Below are positions 22,295 through 33,793 of a DNA stretch of 64,000 nucleotides, piece after piece. Location: NCBI GenBank assembly GCA_903813345.2, contig CAIIXF020000008.1, positions 23,418,822 through 23,482,821 of the forward strand, written 5' to 3'. Position 1 is the first letter of the stretch. Each line of letters opens with the position of its first letter. A program made the position numbers and the translations under genes. Source of the stretch: Owenia fusiformis (lineage: Eukaryota > Annelida > Polychaeta > Sabellida > Oweniidae). The notes under the pieces are model-generated. The model did no database searches and was not told the origin of the DNA. It was given only the letters and a program-made list of their open reading frames with translations.

Positions 22295-23690
22295 TCATTT
22301 TCTAAACAATTTATCTGGATCTTTGCACTGTTTCAGATCAGATTTTAAAGTTTCAAACAAAAGTTCTCTGTATTTTAAGTTCTTTGTACAGCTTGTGATA
22401 AAGTGAAGCTCATCCTCAATTACCCCACATTCACTACACAACCTTTCACTTGTGGGTTTTGGCTTTGGTTTTGTGTACCACCCAACTTCTAATATCTGTA
22501 ATTTATGTGAACTCATCCTGAGCCAAGTTAATGCATGTCTATACTTTTTATTTTGAATGTTTAAATATAATTCTTTGGTGAAAGTACTTTTGAATTTTAT
22601 ATAAGTTCTAAGTACAGGAAAAGTAAGAATATCCTGTTTCCATTGAAGTGCATAATTACTTTTTAATTTCTTTGTGATCATTTGAATAAATATATAATCA
22701 TCTTCAACATTTTGAGTCAACCAATGAGAAAATAAATCACATTGTTTTAATATGTCAATAATTTTACTGGACCAAGTGCCAGAGTAACCTAAACCATTCA
22801 TTTCAAGGTCATACAAATATGATTTTTTTTGCATATTTTCTTCAGGTAATTTCTTTAAACGCAGCCAATATTTAATCAGCTTAATGTTGAAACAAATTTT
22901 TAAAGGATAACGTCCTAGCTCCCCATAAACAGCTGGTGTAGCTGTTGATTTTTTCACACCAAGCAAACATTTAAGGAATGCTAAGTGTATTGCCTCTATA
23001 GCTTTTACATGCTTCTTACTATACCATATCTTAGAGGCATATATTAAAATTGGTTCAACCATGGGCTTTCAATTAGAAGTTGAAAGCCCATGGTTCAACC
23101 AAGCTATCAAAAAGATACAGGGCAACAGAAATAGGAACATCGTTAAATTTTTTATATTGTTGCTTAATTTTAAAAAGGGCTTTCCTTGCCTGTTCTTGGA
23201 GATAACATATGTGTTTATCAAAATTACTGTTATTATTAAATATGCAGCCCAAATATTTATGGTGGTTAACGCTTTCAATAATGTTGTCATTAAAAGTGAA
23301 TTGCACATTGGATTTTGAATTAAAAAATATTGATTTCGTCTTTAATGTGTTCACAATAAGGTGATACCTCTTACAGAACTTGAATAAACAATTTAACATT
23401 TTTTGCGCTCCATCTTCAGTATTTGACAATAAAATTAAATCATCAGCCCAAAGTAAATGGTTTATCTTATCACTGTCAAATTGAATTACTCCTTTGGTAA
23501 ATAGTCTGACAAATCATCAAGAAAGTGGTTAAATAAATAAGTATTATAAGGATAGAGCCCTGCATTACACCGGCATCTGTCTCAAAAGTAGGGTTGATAC
23601 CATCTTTGAGGCAAGCTTTGGATTTTTTTTATACATACTGGAAATAATTTTGAAAATATTTGAACTTGGTGATATACCTGCTTTGTTAGT
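22295..23690 (-). pseudogene. Decayed LINE ORF2 (RT to C-terminus)
   Basis: Minus-strand reading. Around 23540-23640 there is a frameshifted GVMQGS-type RT block. Near 23430-23480 comes LLWADDLILLSNTEDG (catalytic A/F-x-DD as WADD), then HHKYLGCIF and QARKALFKIKQQY, then LFDSLVEP at about 23100. The frame breaks at a 40-bp palindromic insertion and resumes as VEPILIYASKIW at 23062, then KCLLGVKKST, ELGRYPL and CSECGVIEDELHFITSC (knuckle-like), ending at 22295. Upstream EEP is missing. It lies antisense to the C1GALT1-like gene and downstream of it. Confidence 0.85.
23050..23102. repeat. Foldback micro-insertion inside a LINE
   Basis: Arms 23050-23072 and 23080-23102 are reverse complements with one mismatch, around a 7-base loop. 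On the coding strand the phrase TGGTTGAACCA occurs on both sides, so about 40 bp were added (29-bp hairpin plus one 11-bp copy). This shifts the frame and adds a stop in the LINE reading frame. Confidence 0.8.
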
Positions 23691-23874
23691 GCTGACCTAT
23701 TTACATAATCAAACTGAAGTCAGTCATAATACAATATACTGGTTTCTTTAATCGTTTATAGTGAGATATAAGTGTGCTTAAGATATATAAATCATTATAC
23801 CTTACCTTATATTACCCAAGCAATAAAGAAAATGAAAAGTGAATTTTAACGCCAGAAATTTCTCTCTAGAATAG

Positions 23875-24374
23875 TTAAACTATGATTATAAATAATGATT
23901 TTAATTGTTGAGCAAATGTAATTTTAAACTCTTTTTGAAAGTGAGCAATTTTATGAGGTAAAGTATTCCACAGGTTTGGCCCTGTCTTAGTTATAGAGTA
24001 TACTAGATATACTAGATCTTAGATGAGCAAGAGCATGTATATCAGAATAGATGAAGTAAGATCTAAATTGCTGGGAATATGTTTTGTTTACATGCTTAAT
24101 GCAATTGAATACATAGTGTGTAGCAATATCAAAATCACGGGAGTTCAATTGCAATAACTGTAATGTCTTTCAAAAGAATTATGTGAGTGCTAGTGTGCTT
24201 GAATGAGCTTTTTTGTTGAAAACACATGAGCATGTAACGAGCACTGCATAATCTTATAAATTGTTTTTGCAGTCTTTGTAATTCCAATAAATCAGTATGT
24301 GCAACACTTCCCCAAATTAGGATGTTATAGTTTAGGTACGAGTATATTAACCCTTTCACGACAATAGGTTCCAT
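23875..24374 (-). pseudogene. LINE ORF2 C-terminal fragment, second family
   Basis: The minus strand reads GLIYSYLNYNILIWGS, ELQRLQKQFIRL (24374 downward), then frameshifts, then SITKTGPNLWNTLPHKIAHF and a stop at 23875-23877. The Y-x-x-I/V-W-G-S and L-Q-x-x-x-I-R-L motifs and the terminal GP-x-LWN-x-LP block are typical of Jockey/CR1-like LINE 3' ends without a zinc knuckle. The 5' side is cut at about 24351, where AACCCTTTCACGAC sequence begins. Confidence 0.75.
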
Positions 24375-26049
24375 ACACTATGACAGATTCGGCTGTTATA
24401 ACTGGCAAATTGATTTAATGCTTTTGACGAACGGCGTATTCGATAAGATAGCGCAGTTTTAAAAACGGCGTATTCGATAAGATAGCGCAGTTTTAAAAAA
24501 AATCGATATATACACTGCACGGAAATAAACCCAATTAGGATTGTTGATTCGTGGAAAACTACATCACTAATCAGAACAGTGAAGTTGCTGTACACTGCTG
24601 AAAATACATTTTATTCTAGCCCAGCTACTTGGTACCGCATGAACTTTATTGTGAATGTATATATAATTACTTTAAATACCAGAAAATCAAACTGGGCCAC
24701 ATGGGACATAATCCCTGGGATTACATAATGAGGACGCCATCTTGTATTTTACCCCTCGCGTAATAGGTATTTTTAGTCTCTTGATCTCATATTAAATGAA
24801 AACTTCTGTGATTCTAATTTTTGAAATAAAACAATAAATTGCTCAAAAGAACATCATAATACCCACATATTCGTGCGTAAATCTACGCTAATTTTCATAG
24901 GATGTTTCTTTATAAAAAAATGATGCTCGAAAAAACAGTAAAAGACACGGCAAACCTGGAGACAAGTTGAATTCTGTATCCAAATATTGCAAATGGAAGT
25001 TCTTTTACGACAGAATAATCACCATTCTTACGGGGGCTAAATAACTGAAAATATGTCAAAGCGACATCTATGAAATAGTTTAAAAACATTGTCATGTGGC
25101 CAGTTTGAGATACCAAATCAGACATTGTAATATGGAGCCCTATTATGTAATACCTATCAGGACAATATGCTCCTTTTGGCACCATTATTTGTATCTAGAT
25201 ACATCAATGACAAACAATATCTCCAGTTCTATTCGGTATTTTTACACCAAATTTTAACAAGTTGTTAATTTTTCTAACAATGTGATAATCCTTACCAAAA
25301 ATTGTGTTTCAGTGATAAAATTCAAAGTATAGGTCCATGGGGCATAGGTTATTTGCAGTTTTCCCCTAATAACGTTCTTACTAACCCATCACGAGGCCAA
25401 CATTTTCTCTTATATTCACATCGGGAAAAGGTTTATGAGTAATATATTGATTTCAAGTTATATTAAAAAATACGTTAAAGGGTTCCGATTAGCATCCCGT
25501 ATAAAAACAATATGGCGGCTCCAGGCGAATCAACTGGATCAGTCCATTTTTAAGAAATAAGGGGAGTTCTGTAAAATCCAGTTTATTGAAATTGTCTTTG
25601 AGATAAAGTAATCCGTTAATAATGATTTTGAAAACGTTAACCAAAGAGTGATTGTGTTCAAAGAATACATGTACAACAGCCAATATAAATCCTTGTATTA
25701 GAAACCGGTTTGTCATGCTTTGTTTCATTTGTAGGATATTTCATATGCCAAGCCGTGTGCTATTACGTTATGGGGAAATTTAGATGCCAATTTTTCCTTA
25801 TTATACACAAATAGAAGATCCTGAAACTTCACCCATAAATGTGGAATTGATTTGTCAAAATAAAAATCACCCTTTTATAAATGTGTGACGATCTATAATA
25901 TACTTATGCTATATAACAGTTAGAGGTGTTGATACAACGACCTCGAACCTGTGAACCCTTGAGTATTATTCCGGGATCGGGCCTTTTATACTAAACGGTG
26001 AGCAACACCTGAAACGAGCGTTCGATTTGCTAAACGATATGCGTCACCC
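24351..26049. other. Non-coding block bounded by AACCCTTT / AAAGGGTT
   Basis: TTAACCCTTTCACGAC at about 24350 and CGTTAAAGGGTTCCG at about 25476 could be the ends of one element of about 1.13 kb inserted into the LINE tail. A 34-bp unit with GGCGTATTCGATAAGATAGC is duplicated in tandem at about 24431-24498. Other open frames (24910-25185, 25489-25728) show no domain. Confidence 0.35.
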
Positions 26050-26235
26050 TTTAAATGGTGGACATTTTTAAAATGGCTGTCTTCTACATAAAGTGTCATT
26101 AGACAGTGTGTCATGCTTATAGTATTCACATACCAAATATGAACAAAATCGCTCCACTACTTTACAAGTTATAGTAAAATACGTTAAAATGGTGGCCAAT
26201 TTTAGTAATATACATTAAAATGGCGGCATACTTCC
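26050..26235 (+). mobile_element. Pearl-like module, solitary
   Basis: It contains AAGTGTCATTAGACAGTGTG, ATACCAAATATGAACAAAAT and AAAATGGTGGCC blocks that also occur in copy 1 at about 3205-3270 and 4905-5000. It is a fragment of the right-hand module of that family. Confidence 0.55.
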
Positions 26236-26986
26236 AGTGTAGGATATTCGGAGAAAAAAAACGAGGAAAATAAAATCCTCGAAAGAACAAAGGTATTGGA
26301 CCATTTTGCTACCTAACTATCGCCAAGGACAGTGGTGTTTTAAAGAGATATGAATCAAGTACCATGTGTGAGCTCTCAAGTCACAACTCCAATGCAATGG
26401 CCAAACAACTTACAGATGAAAATTCACTTGGAGATATTTAATGGCGATCTGACAATATAGACAAGCTTATATTTCAAAACAAGAAAATGCAGCAAACTCC
26501 TTGAGTCGAGGTCTCCAAGTCAAAAAAATGCCTGACCCTCTCATATCTGTTGATTATCCTGTTTATAACTGATCCAAGAGCATGGCACTGAACGAACCTA
26601 TATGCTTATTTGTTATTTGTTTAGTTGTCGGTTGGGCAACATGTTTATGACGTCACAAATGATGCGAAGAATCTTTAAACCAATCAGTGAAGTCTATATT
26701 AATTGTTTGTTTAGTTGTTGATGTGGCAATTCGTGTCTGACGTCACAGGTGATTGCATCATATTCCAGTCACGCCATTTTACGACATTGCATAATCTTAG
26801 CTGATTTTGGCTTCATTTCACTTAATTTGAAAGACTTTTAAAAATATAATAATGAGTTAGTATTTTTTCTTATAAATATTAATATTTGAATTTGAGGTCG
26901 AAGTCCGAAAATATGATCAACTGATTGAAATCACATTTTAAAGAGGTGAAGAAGTGAATAATTACAGGAGCAAACGTGATCAATGG
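26236..26986. other. Spacer with CRE-like palindromes
   Basis: No exon is recognised. TGACGTCAC occurs at about 26648 and TGACGTCACAG at about 26738 within two similar stretches (TTGTTTAGTTGT... GTCTGACGTCAC), a diverged direct repeat about 90 bp apart. Confidence 0.35.
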
Positions 26987-27055
26987 TTCGAGGTCTCCCG
27001 CAAAGTAGTCGCTACGCTCCTACTTTGCGCTGCCTTCGGCAGAGCAGACCTCGAA
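26987..27055. repeat. Three-way-junction inverted repeat
   Basis: Outer stem TTCGAGGTCT (26987-26996) pairs with AGACCTCGAA (27046-27055). Inside are a perfect 10-bp stem CGCAAAGTAG/CTACTTTGCG (26999-27008 with 27020-27029, 11-base loop) and a second stem CTGCC/GGCAG (27030-27034 with 27038-27042, 3-base loop). It could be a TE terminal structure or a structured RNA. Confidence 0.75.
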
Positions 27056-27985
27056 AAATGAATATGCAGTAATTCACGTATTAGTTAGTCTACATCATCT
27101 TGCCTTCTGAGTGATGATATTGGTGAACACTTGACAAAAGTGGACATTAGCTTTAGGACATTCATACTGTTTCTCAAGTTTGAAGTTACTCGTATCAAAA
27201 TTGAAGATGATGTATTATGGGACCCCTATTGGTGACCCACTTGAACAGGTAGATTGCTAGTAAAAACTAACTTTTGGTTTATATTTCTGTCTATAGCTAG
27301 GTTATGGAGACTTCCATTAGGATGTACAGTCAGTTCATGCATCCTAAATCCTGTTCTCGCATAAGCTCTCAGTCGACGAGAATCTAAGATGGAAGTCAAC
27401 CTCCAGAATGAAAACTTAACGATACAGTATTATATCCAGATTTAGATTAACACTTTCACTCAGGCATGCATTCTAATAATATCAGTAATATAATTATTCA
27501 TTTTCAAACAATTTGGCAGTAACAGGAGTTATTTCTGTCATATTTTATGTATACCCAAAATAATTGGTCCCTCTCAAACTGGCCAAATGGCTGCAGAATG
27601 CTTGTCTATTAAGCGTGAGGTAGCGTGTGTGAGTCCCGACTTTTGTAATTTTATTATGTTTTTTAATTTTATTTTTAATTTTCATTTTCATCCTTTTGGA
27701 ACCAGAATGTATTTTCTTGATACCTTTTATATGACACACAATTATATTTATTACTTTTAGACCTTAAAATGGCAACTTTGTTCATTACACATACAATGGC
27801 CGGCCACAGGTCAGTGAATAACTATAACTATGGAATAACACAATTAATTATTTGAATTAAATTGTTTGTTTTTTCTCAAGATCAGAATGGTGAATTTTCC
27901 TAGATATTTTTGTTCCCATTGAATGCAATGTTAAGAAAATGATTTTTTCAAAATAAAAAACACTCCCAAAATCAAGTCCAATGCC
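27056..27985. other. Spacer; possible SINE head at 27575-27640
   Basis: At 27575-27640 the sequence TGGCTGCAGAATGCTTG followed 35-40 bp later by GTGTGAGTCCCGAC loosely resembles the A and B boxes of a tRNA-derived SINE, followed by T-rich sequence. The match is weak. A minus-strand open stretch at about 27290-27430 has no recognised domain. Confidence 0.3.
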
Positions 27986-29604
27986 TTGGCCTGGCTGGAA
28001 GAAAATTCAGACAGATCAACCTTACTCAGTCACGGACCCCATAAATTTTTTGATGGATGTATTTCTTCTTGTTATTTGCTTTTCTTGTATTATACGGTAC
28101 ATTTAATCTTATGTCCCTTCTCTTCAATTTCATCAGCTAGAAGTGCAGTGTAGCGAAACGTTTTTCCACTTTTGTTTGCCATATTGGATTAGTTCATGAA
28201 AACAATGTGGATGCTTAAAATTGTTTTCTTATATTTACAGATCAAAGTTTTTATCCTAAAATTATAAATTGTGGTGATCACAGTATCATTTCCTGATATT
28301 TAAAACAGATATTTATAGCAAAATGCAAAGATTAGCACAAGACAGCTTAAACTAATCGCCATCAAATTTTTCAGTAACAGTTATATCCTGGATCAAAATC
28401 TGGGGCGTTGGGATACGGTTCAGTATCCCAATGCCGTTTCACTCTGTATCCAACGCTAAGTTGAGAGTGTGTGTAATTATACAGGATATATTTAAGTCAC
28501 ATGGACCAATCAGATTGTAGGAAATTTCACCATCATAGAATAATGAACCATATCCCAACGCTGATGTTATTTTCACTCTATTTCCAACGTTAAGTTGAAA
28601 GTGCATGTAAGTACAAGATATATTTAAGACACATGGACCAATCAAATTGCAGGGAATTTCACCATCATGGAATAAATCAGTATACCTTTCTCCTAGATTT
28701 TTTCAAGAAAATCTAAATTGTAGAAAAAAGTCGATTAACAGTTCTACCCTTATTCCAACATATCTGCCAATGCATTTGATGAACGACTTTCATACCCAGT
28801 TTATATTTTTGATAATGGACTTATAAATTCTGATAAATCATACTTTTTTCTTGGGGTTAATTCCCCTTAAATGTAAAAAAAATCAATCTTATACCTCGAC
28901 TAAATGTACTTTCTGTGACATGTTTTTCTATTGCACCTCCTGTTGCCCCTGGTGGTGATGAGGTTGAATTATTTGGACTAGAGTTGCTTGATGAATTAGA
29001 AGAGTGTCTAGGAGTTAAGGCTTCGCTATCAGATGCATGTCTGCAATACAAATTCAGCAAATTATCTAAAAAATGCTACTTGCAAAAGTAAAATAGTTTT
29101 TACAAAAGGCAAGTCTACTGGGCTAATAATTTTTATGAAAAATTAGAAATAACACCCAAATTAAATTATGAATTCACAAGAGGACATTTAAGTCTACAAT
29201 ATGTAAAAATATCAAAACTGTCCGAAGCAGGCGTAACGTGCAGTAGACCGATTCAATAAAAGTCAAGTCTCGGTTTGGACAACAAAGTTTATCAGTCTAC
29301 TGTGCTAATCATTTTTTTATGAAAAATATAGAAATAACACCCAAATTAAATTTTGGATATTCAAAAGAGGACATTTAAATCTACAATACGTAAAAATATC
29401 AAAATTCTCCAAAGAAGACATAGCGTGAAGTAGATTGATGACCTTCATTCTCCAAACTGAGACTAGTCTTTTAGACAAGACGAAAAATCCTCCAAAGTCT
29501 TAAAATACAGTAACATTATAAGGACCAAAGTGAAAATATTGTTACACAGTACACTACCAAAATATTATTATTAGTAGACATCATCTAACCTTATATGGGA
29601 TATA
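27986..29604. repeat. 1,619-bp tandem duplication, copy 1
   Basis: It begins TTGGCCTGGCTGGAAG and aligns base for base, as far as I can compare, with 29605-31221. It contains one copy of KCTD3-like exon 7 (28895-29040) and the last 13 bases of exon 6 (29590-29602). Internally there is a diverged tandem repeat of about 120 bp (around CACATGGACCAATCA, 28430-28670) and another of about 190 bp (AAGTCTACTG...CACCCAAATTAAATT, 29110-29400). Confidence 0.9.
28895..29040 (-). CDS. KCTD3: KCTD3/SHKBP1-like exon 7, downstream copy
   Basis: Same sequence and splice sites as 30514-30659, 1,619 bp away. The Ser/Asn-rich linker is the last part of the gene I can recognise. The following exons, expected to code WD40 repeats starting near an RLGFPVDPRKV-type phrase, were not found at lower coordinates. 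Either copy could be the functional one. Confidence 0.7.
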
Positions 29605-31221
29605 TTGGCCTGGCTGGAAGAAAATTCAGACAGATCAACCTTACTCAGTCACGGACCCCATAAATTTTTTGATGGATGTATTTCTTCTTGTTATTTGCTT
29701 TTCTTGTATTATACGGTACATTTAATCTTATGTCCCTTCTCTTCAATTTCATCAGCTAGAAGTGCAGTGTAGCGAAACGTTTTTCCACTTTTGTTTGCCA
29801 TATTGGATTAGTTCATGAAAACAATGTGGATGCTTAAAATTGTTTTCTTATATTTACAGATCAAAGTTTTTATCCTAAAATTATAAATTGTGGTGATCAC
29901 AGTATCATTTCCTGATATTTAAAACAGATATTTATAGCAAAATGCAAAGATTAGCACAAGACAGCTTAAACTAATCGCCATCAAATTTTTCAGTAACAGT
30001 TATATCCTGGATCAAAATCTGGGGCGTTGGGATACGGTTCAGTATCCCAATGCCGTTTCACTCTGTATCCAACGCTAAGTTGAGAGTGTGTGTAATTATA
30101 CAGGATATATTTAAGTCACATGGACCAATCAGATTGTAGGAAATTTCACCATCATAGAATAATGAACCATATCCCAACGCTGATGTTATTTTCACTCTAT
30201 TTCCAACGTTAAGTTGAAAGTGCATGTAAGTACAAGATATATTTAAGACACATGGACCAATCAAATTGCAGGGAATTTCACCATCATGGAATAAATCAGT
30301 ATACCTTTCTCCTAGATTTTTTCAAGAAAATCTAAATTGTAGAAAAAAGTCGATTAACAGTTCTACCCTTATTCCAACATATCTGCCAATGCATTTGATG
30401 AACGACTTTCATACCCAGTTTATATTTTTGATAATGGACTTATAAATTCTGATAAATCATACTTTTTTCTTGGGGTTAATTCCCCTTAAATGTAAAAAAA
30501 ATCAATCTTATACCTCGACTAAATGTACTTTCTGTGACATGTTTTTCTATTGCACCTCCTGTTGCCCCTGGTGGTGATGAGGTTGAATTATTTGGACTAG
30601 AGTTGCTTGATGAATTAGAAGAGTGTCTAGGAGTTAAGGCTTCGCTATCAGATGCATGTCTGCAATACAAATTCAGCAAATTATCTAAAAAATGCTACTT
30701 GCAAAAGTAAAATAGTTTTTACAAAAGGCAAGTCTACTGGGCTAATAATTTTTATGAAAAATTAGAAATAACACCCAAATTAAATTATGAATTCACAAGA
30801 GGACATTTAAGTCTACAATATGTAAAAATATCAAAACTGTCCGAAGCAGGCGTAACGTGCAGTAGACCGATTCAATAAAAGTCAAGTCTCGGTTTGGACA
30901 ACAAAGTTTATCAGTCTACTGTGCTAATCATTTTTTTATGAAAAATATAGAAATAACACCCAAATTAAATTTTGGATATTCAAAAGAGGACATTTAAATC
31001 TACAATACGTAAAAATATCAAAATTCTCCAAAGAAGACATAGCGTGAAGTAGATTGATGACCTTCATTCTCCAAACTGAGACTAGTCTTTTAGACAAGAC
31101 GAAAAATCCTCCAAAGTCTTAAAATACAGTAACATTATAAGGACCAAAGTGAAAATATTGTTACACAGTACACTACCAAAATATTATTATTAGTAGACAT
31201 CATCTAACCTTATATGGGATA
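29605..31221. repeat. 1,619-bp tandem duplication, copy 2
   Basis: It is an offset of exactly 1,619 bp from copy 1. Homology stops at 31221, inside exon 6 of the KCTD3-like gene (31209-31335). No difference between copies was noticed, so the event is very recent or an assembly artefact. Confidence 0.9.
30514..30659 (-). CDS. KCTD3: KCTD3/SHKBP1-like exon 7, upstream copy
   Basis: A 146-bp exon, acceptor GTATTGCAG, donor GAG|GTATAAG. After a split Arg codon it reads HASDSEALTPRHSSNSSSNS, SPNNSTSSPPGATGG, AIEKHVTESTFSR. It starts needing one base (phase 2) and ends with one base over (phase 1). It is identical to the copy at 28895-29040. Splicing both in series would join phase 1 to phase 2 and shift the frame, so at most one can be used. 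Confidence 0.72.
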
Positions 31222-31335
31222 CTCTGGGGCTACTTTTGGTAACTCTAGACGTAGAACTGGGACGGGGGAGTTCAGCTTCTATACTGGAAACAGAAGAACG
31301 CCTCTCTTCCAGACTTTCCTTAATTAGTGGGGGAC
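31209..31335 (-). CDS. KCTD3: KCTD3/SHKBP1-like exon 6 (Ser/Pro linker)
   Basis: A 127-bp exon, acceptor ATTTCAG, donor AG|GTTAGA. It reads PPLIKESLEERRSSVSSIEA, then ELPRPSSTSRVTKSSPR and VSHI(R). Phase 1 in and phase 2 out match the neighbours. It is a low-complexity linker expected between BTB and WD40. Its last 13 bases lie in the 1,619-bp duplication, leaving a truncated copy at 29590-29602. Confidence 0.78.
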
Positions 31336-32589
31336 CTGAAATATACCGCAAAAGCTACATGTTCAATGGACAGACAGAATAATATGTTGCTATATGGTAA
31401 CAGATATTGGCTGAAATATGTTGGACCTTTAACATGTTTATATACTCCTCAAAAGTTATGGACCAGTCTTTTTCCTCCTAGGTTTATATGTTAAACCCCC
31501 ATGTATCTTTGAACTCTATTTTCTAATCCCGAACTAAAGAAAAACTGATAATGTAAATGGATACCTGAAATGTAGTCTCTAAATTTCAAAAAATTTCAAA
31601 TTCAATCTCATCATTACAATTAAATAGGTAAAAAATTGATGTAAAATTTGCTGAATTTAAAATGGTAAAACCAATGTAAACGTATGAGAAAATATACATC
31701 CATGTAATTGCTCTCAAAAATTTCTAACTTGTGTACAACAAAAATTGATTTGTTTCTCCTGGTTTTACAAAGTTATGAGTCTCCAAAGTCAAAAAAATAC
31801 TTTTATGCTCTGTATTCTAAATTCTCACAAAGTAAGCATGCAGAAAGTAAAACAATTCAATTGTCTACTCAGAAATTATTTTTAATAAATGTTTTACTGA
31901 ATAGATATCCAACAATCTGATTCTGATTTGCCCCTTACCCACCATTTCCCATTGGTAAGCATAGGTTCTACCATTTTTTTAATTCATCAGTGTTAACTTT
32001 TTTGAGGAGTGTATATGTTCACAGTAAGTCAGTCTAAAAGTACCTGCTAAACTTACTCTCTTAAATTATTGCAAATGGTTACAAAATATCTATTTGTTTG
32101 TTATATTATTTGGGTATTTGTTTGTTGCCATGGTAACAGATATTTGCAAAAATGCAGAACTCATAGCACGTTTATATGTGGTCAAAGCAAAAATTAGGAA
32201 GTCAGTCTAAACAATACTTGTTAAGATATTGCCATGCAAAATGTTATAGGTCCACTTATTTGGCAAACAGATATTGGCAAAAATGTCTTAAAACTCATCA
32301 CATGTTTATTCATGTTCACAGTAAAAATTTCAAGTCAGGCTCAACAGTAATTGTTAAGTTATTGGAAGTTATAAAAATCTGTTAAAGATGCCAGCCTAAC
32401 CCTGGCTGCGGAACACCATCCACAAAAAAGTTGGAGACTTAACAATATGTCATCACTTCTAGTCTGATAATGACAGAAAAATGTAATTTAGAAAATAAAA
32501 TATTGTGATTGATAGTATCAAAGGATTCTGAGAAATATAAAATACACCAAGACATATGTTATTGGTGTACAGTACATGTATTTACTTAC
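31336..32589. other. KCTD3-like intron 5
   Basis: AT-rich intron sequence. Open frames at 31708-31920 and 32176-32385 show no domain. A repeated phrase (GGTAACAGATATT...GCAAAAATG) near 31398, 32135 and 32270 suggests diverged local repeats. Confidence 0.4.
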
Positions 32590-32670
32590 ATGGTGGGGGT
32601 AGATGACCATGAAACAGCACATCTCCACAGCTAGACTGCTCCACCTCCTCACATAGCACCAGCCTCTTCA
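32590..32670 (-). CDS. KCTD3: KCTD3/SHKBP1-like exon 5
   Basis: An 81-bp exon, acceptor ATATCAG, donor AT|GTAAGT. The split Val codon is followed by [20 protein letters not shown] and GHLPPP. This segment directly after the BTB domain is strongly conserved in KCTD3/SHKBP1 and absent from other KCTD proteins, so it decides the family. Confidence 0.88.
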
Positions 32671-32973
32671 CTGATATACAACATATTATATGGATATCAC
32701 ATGTTAAACAACAATGTTGTGTTGTGATTGGTCAAATAACAACATGTGATCAGTATATAATTTAATTTACCACATTTCATACTAGAAAAGTTCAGGACAA
32801 AGCAAATTATGATGTCCAAAGAACAGATAAAATATTTTTACTTTTGTACATTTGTAGGTGTGAGGTTATGTAGTTTTATTGAGGTAATAAGCGATGCAAT
32901 AAGCGATGCAATAACATTTCCTGGTGGCCAGTTGAATAGAACCTTGATAGCTCAGATTATTTGCATAACTCAC

Positions 32974-33032
32974 CGAGAGGTGTCACTCCATAGTATTCAG
33001 CTTCATGTCTAAGAGCATGAACTGGGATATTC
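32974..33032 (-). CDS. KCTD3: KCTD3/SHKBP1-like exon 4 (end of BTB)
   Basis: A 59-bp exon, acceptor TTTGTAG, donor CG|GTGAGT. It reads NIPVHALRHEAEYYGVTPL with split codons at both ends. (L)R(H)EAE(F/Y)(F/Y)G(I/V)TPL is the final helix signature of KCTD BTB domains. Confidence 0.87.
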
Positions 33033-33291
33033 CTACAAAATATACATAGAGATATGATCATTATAGTCCTTTTTTCATTTCATCATGGTGATAATAACCC
33101 AGATGCGAGTAAGTGGTTACCAGTTTCACCAGCAGGTGGCTAATTCGGGCCAGATAACATGGCAGGTATATTAGAAAGTTCCCTTTAACTTGAATATTCA
33201 TCAGTTTTAGTGGTTCAATTTTCATATTACCCTTGTGTATCTGATAGTAATTCAAATTAAAATATGTTCAGTAAAAGAAATTATAATGCAC

Positions 33292-33352
33292 CTGCCCAAT
33301 ATCTTTTTGAAACTGCCCAATATTTTTTTGCAACTGACCAATATTCTTTTTC
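33292..33352. repeat. Short tandem repeat, about 21-bp unit
   Basis: Three units of the type ACTGCCCAATATTTTTTTGC in tandem with small changes. It lies in the intron between KCTD3-like exons 3 and 4. Confidence 0.7.
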
Positions 33353-33669
33353 AATGTTTTTGCAACATTCCCCACTTTTAATAGAGTTTTATTTCTGAAT
33401 AACCAATGAGTTCTACTAAAAGCTAACATGAGAAACTGATGGCACATTGAAAAAAAAGTGTACTTAATCAATCACAATTACCCTTATCATTCAAACATTA
33501 CACATAATTCTGCAAGAACACCTCAAATAAATGTAAATTAAATCACAGGAAAGTATATAGCTTAAGACGGAAGTCGTTCGAGTTTTTAGAAAAATCAAAA
33601 GTTCTAAAAATGTAAGTACATCATAGCACACTCAAAAGATTGATTAGATGAGAAGGTGCATGATAAATC

Positions 33670-33793
33670 AAATACTGGATGATCAGGAGCTGGGAATGGC
33701 CAGAATACCTGTCCTTGAAAAAGTATTGGGCAAGGCGTGTTTCTCCAATAGGTATTCTGCCATATCCAGCTCCTGATCATCCAGTATTTGTAT
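33670..33793. repeat. Near-palindrome with about 40-bp arms
   Basis: The left arm (about 33670-33710) has AAATACTGGATGATCAGGAG, and the right arm (about 33750-33793) its reverse complement. The loop is about 40 bp. It is a possible short foldback element in a KCTD3-like intron. Confidence 0.75.

Noticed and set aside
27290-27430. Minus-strand open stretch that looks exon-like (HELTVHPNGSLHNLAI)
   Set aside because: No match to KCTD3 WD40 repeats that I can recognise and no convincing acceptor/donor pair.
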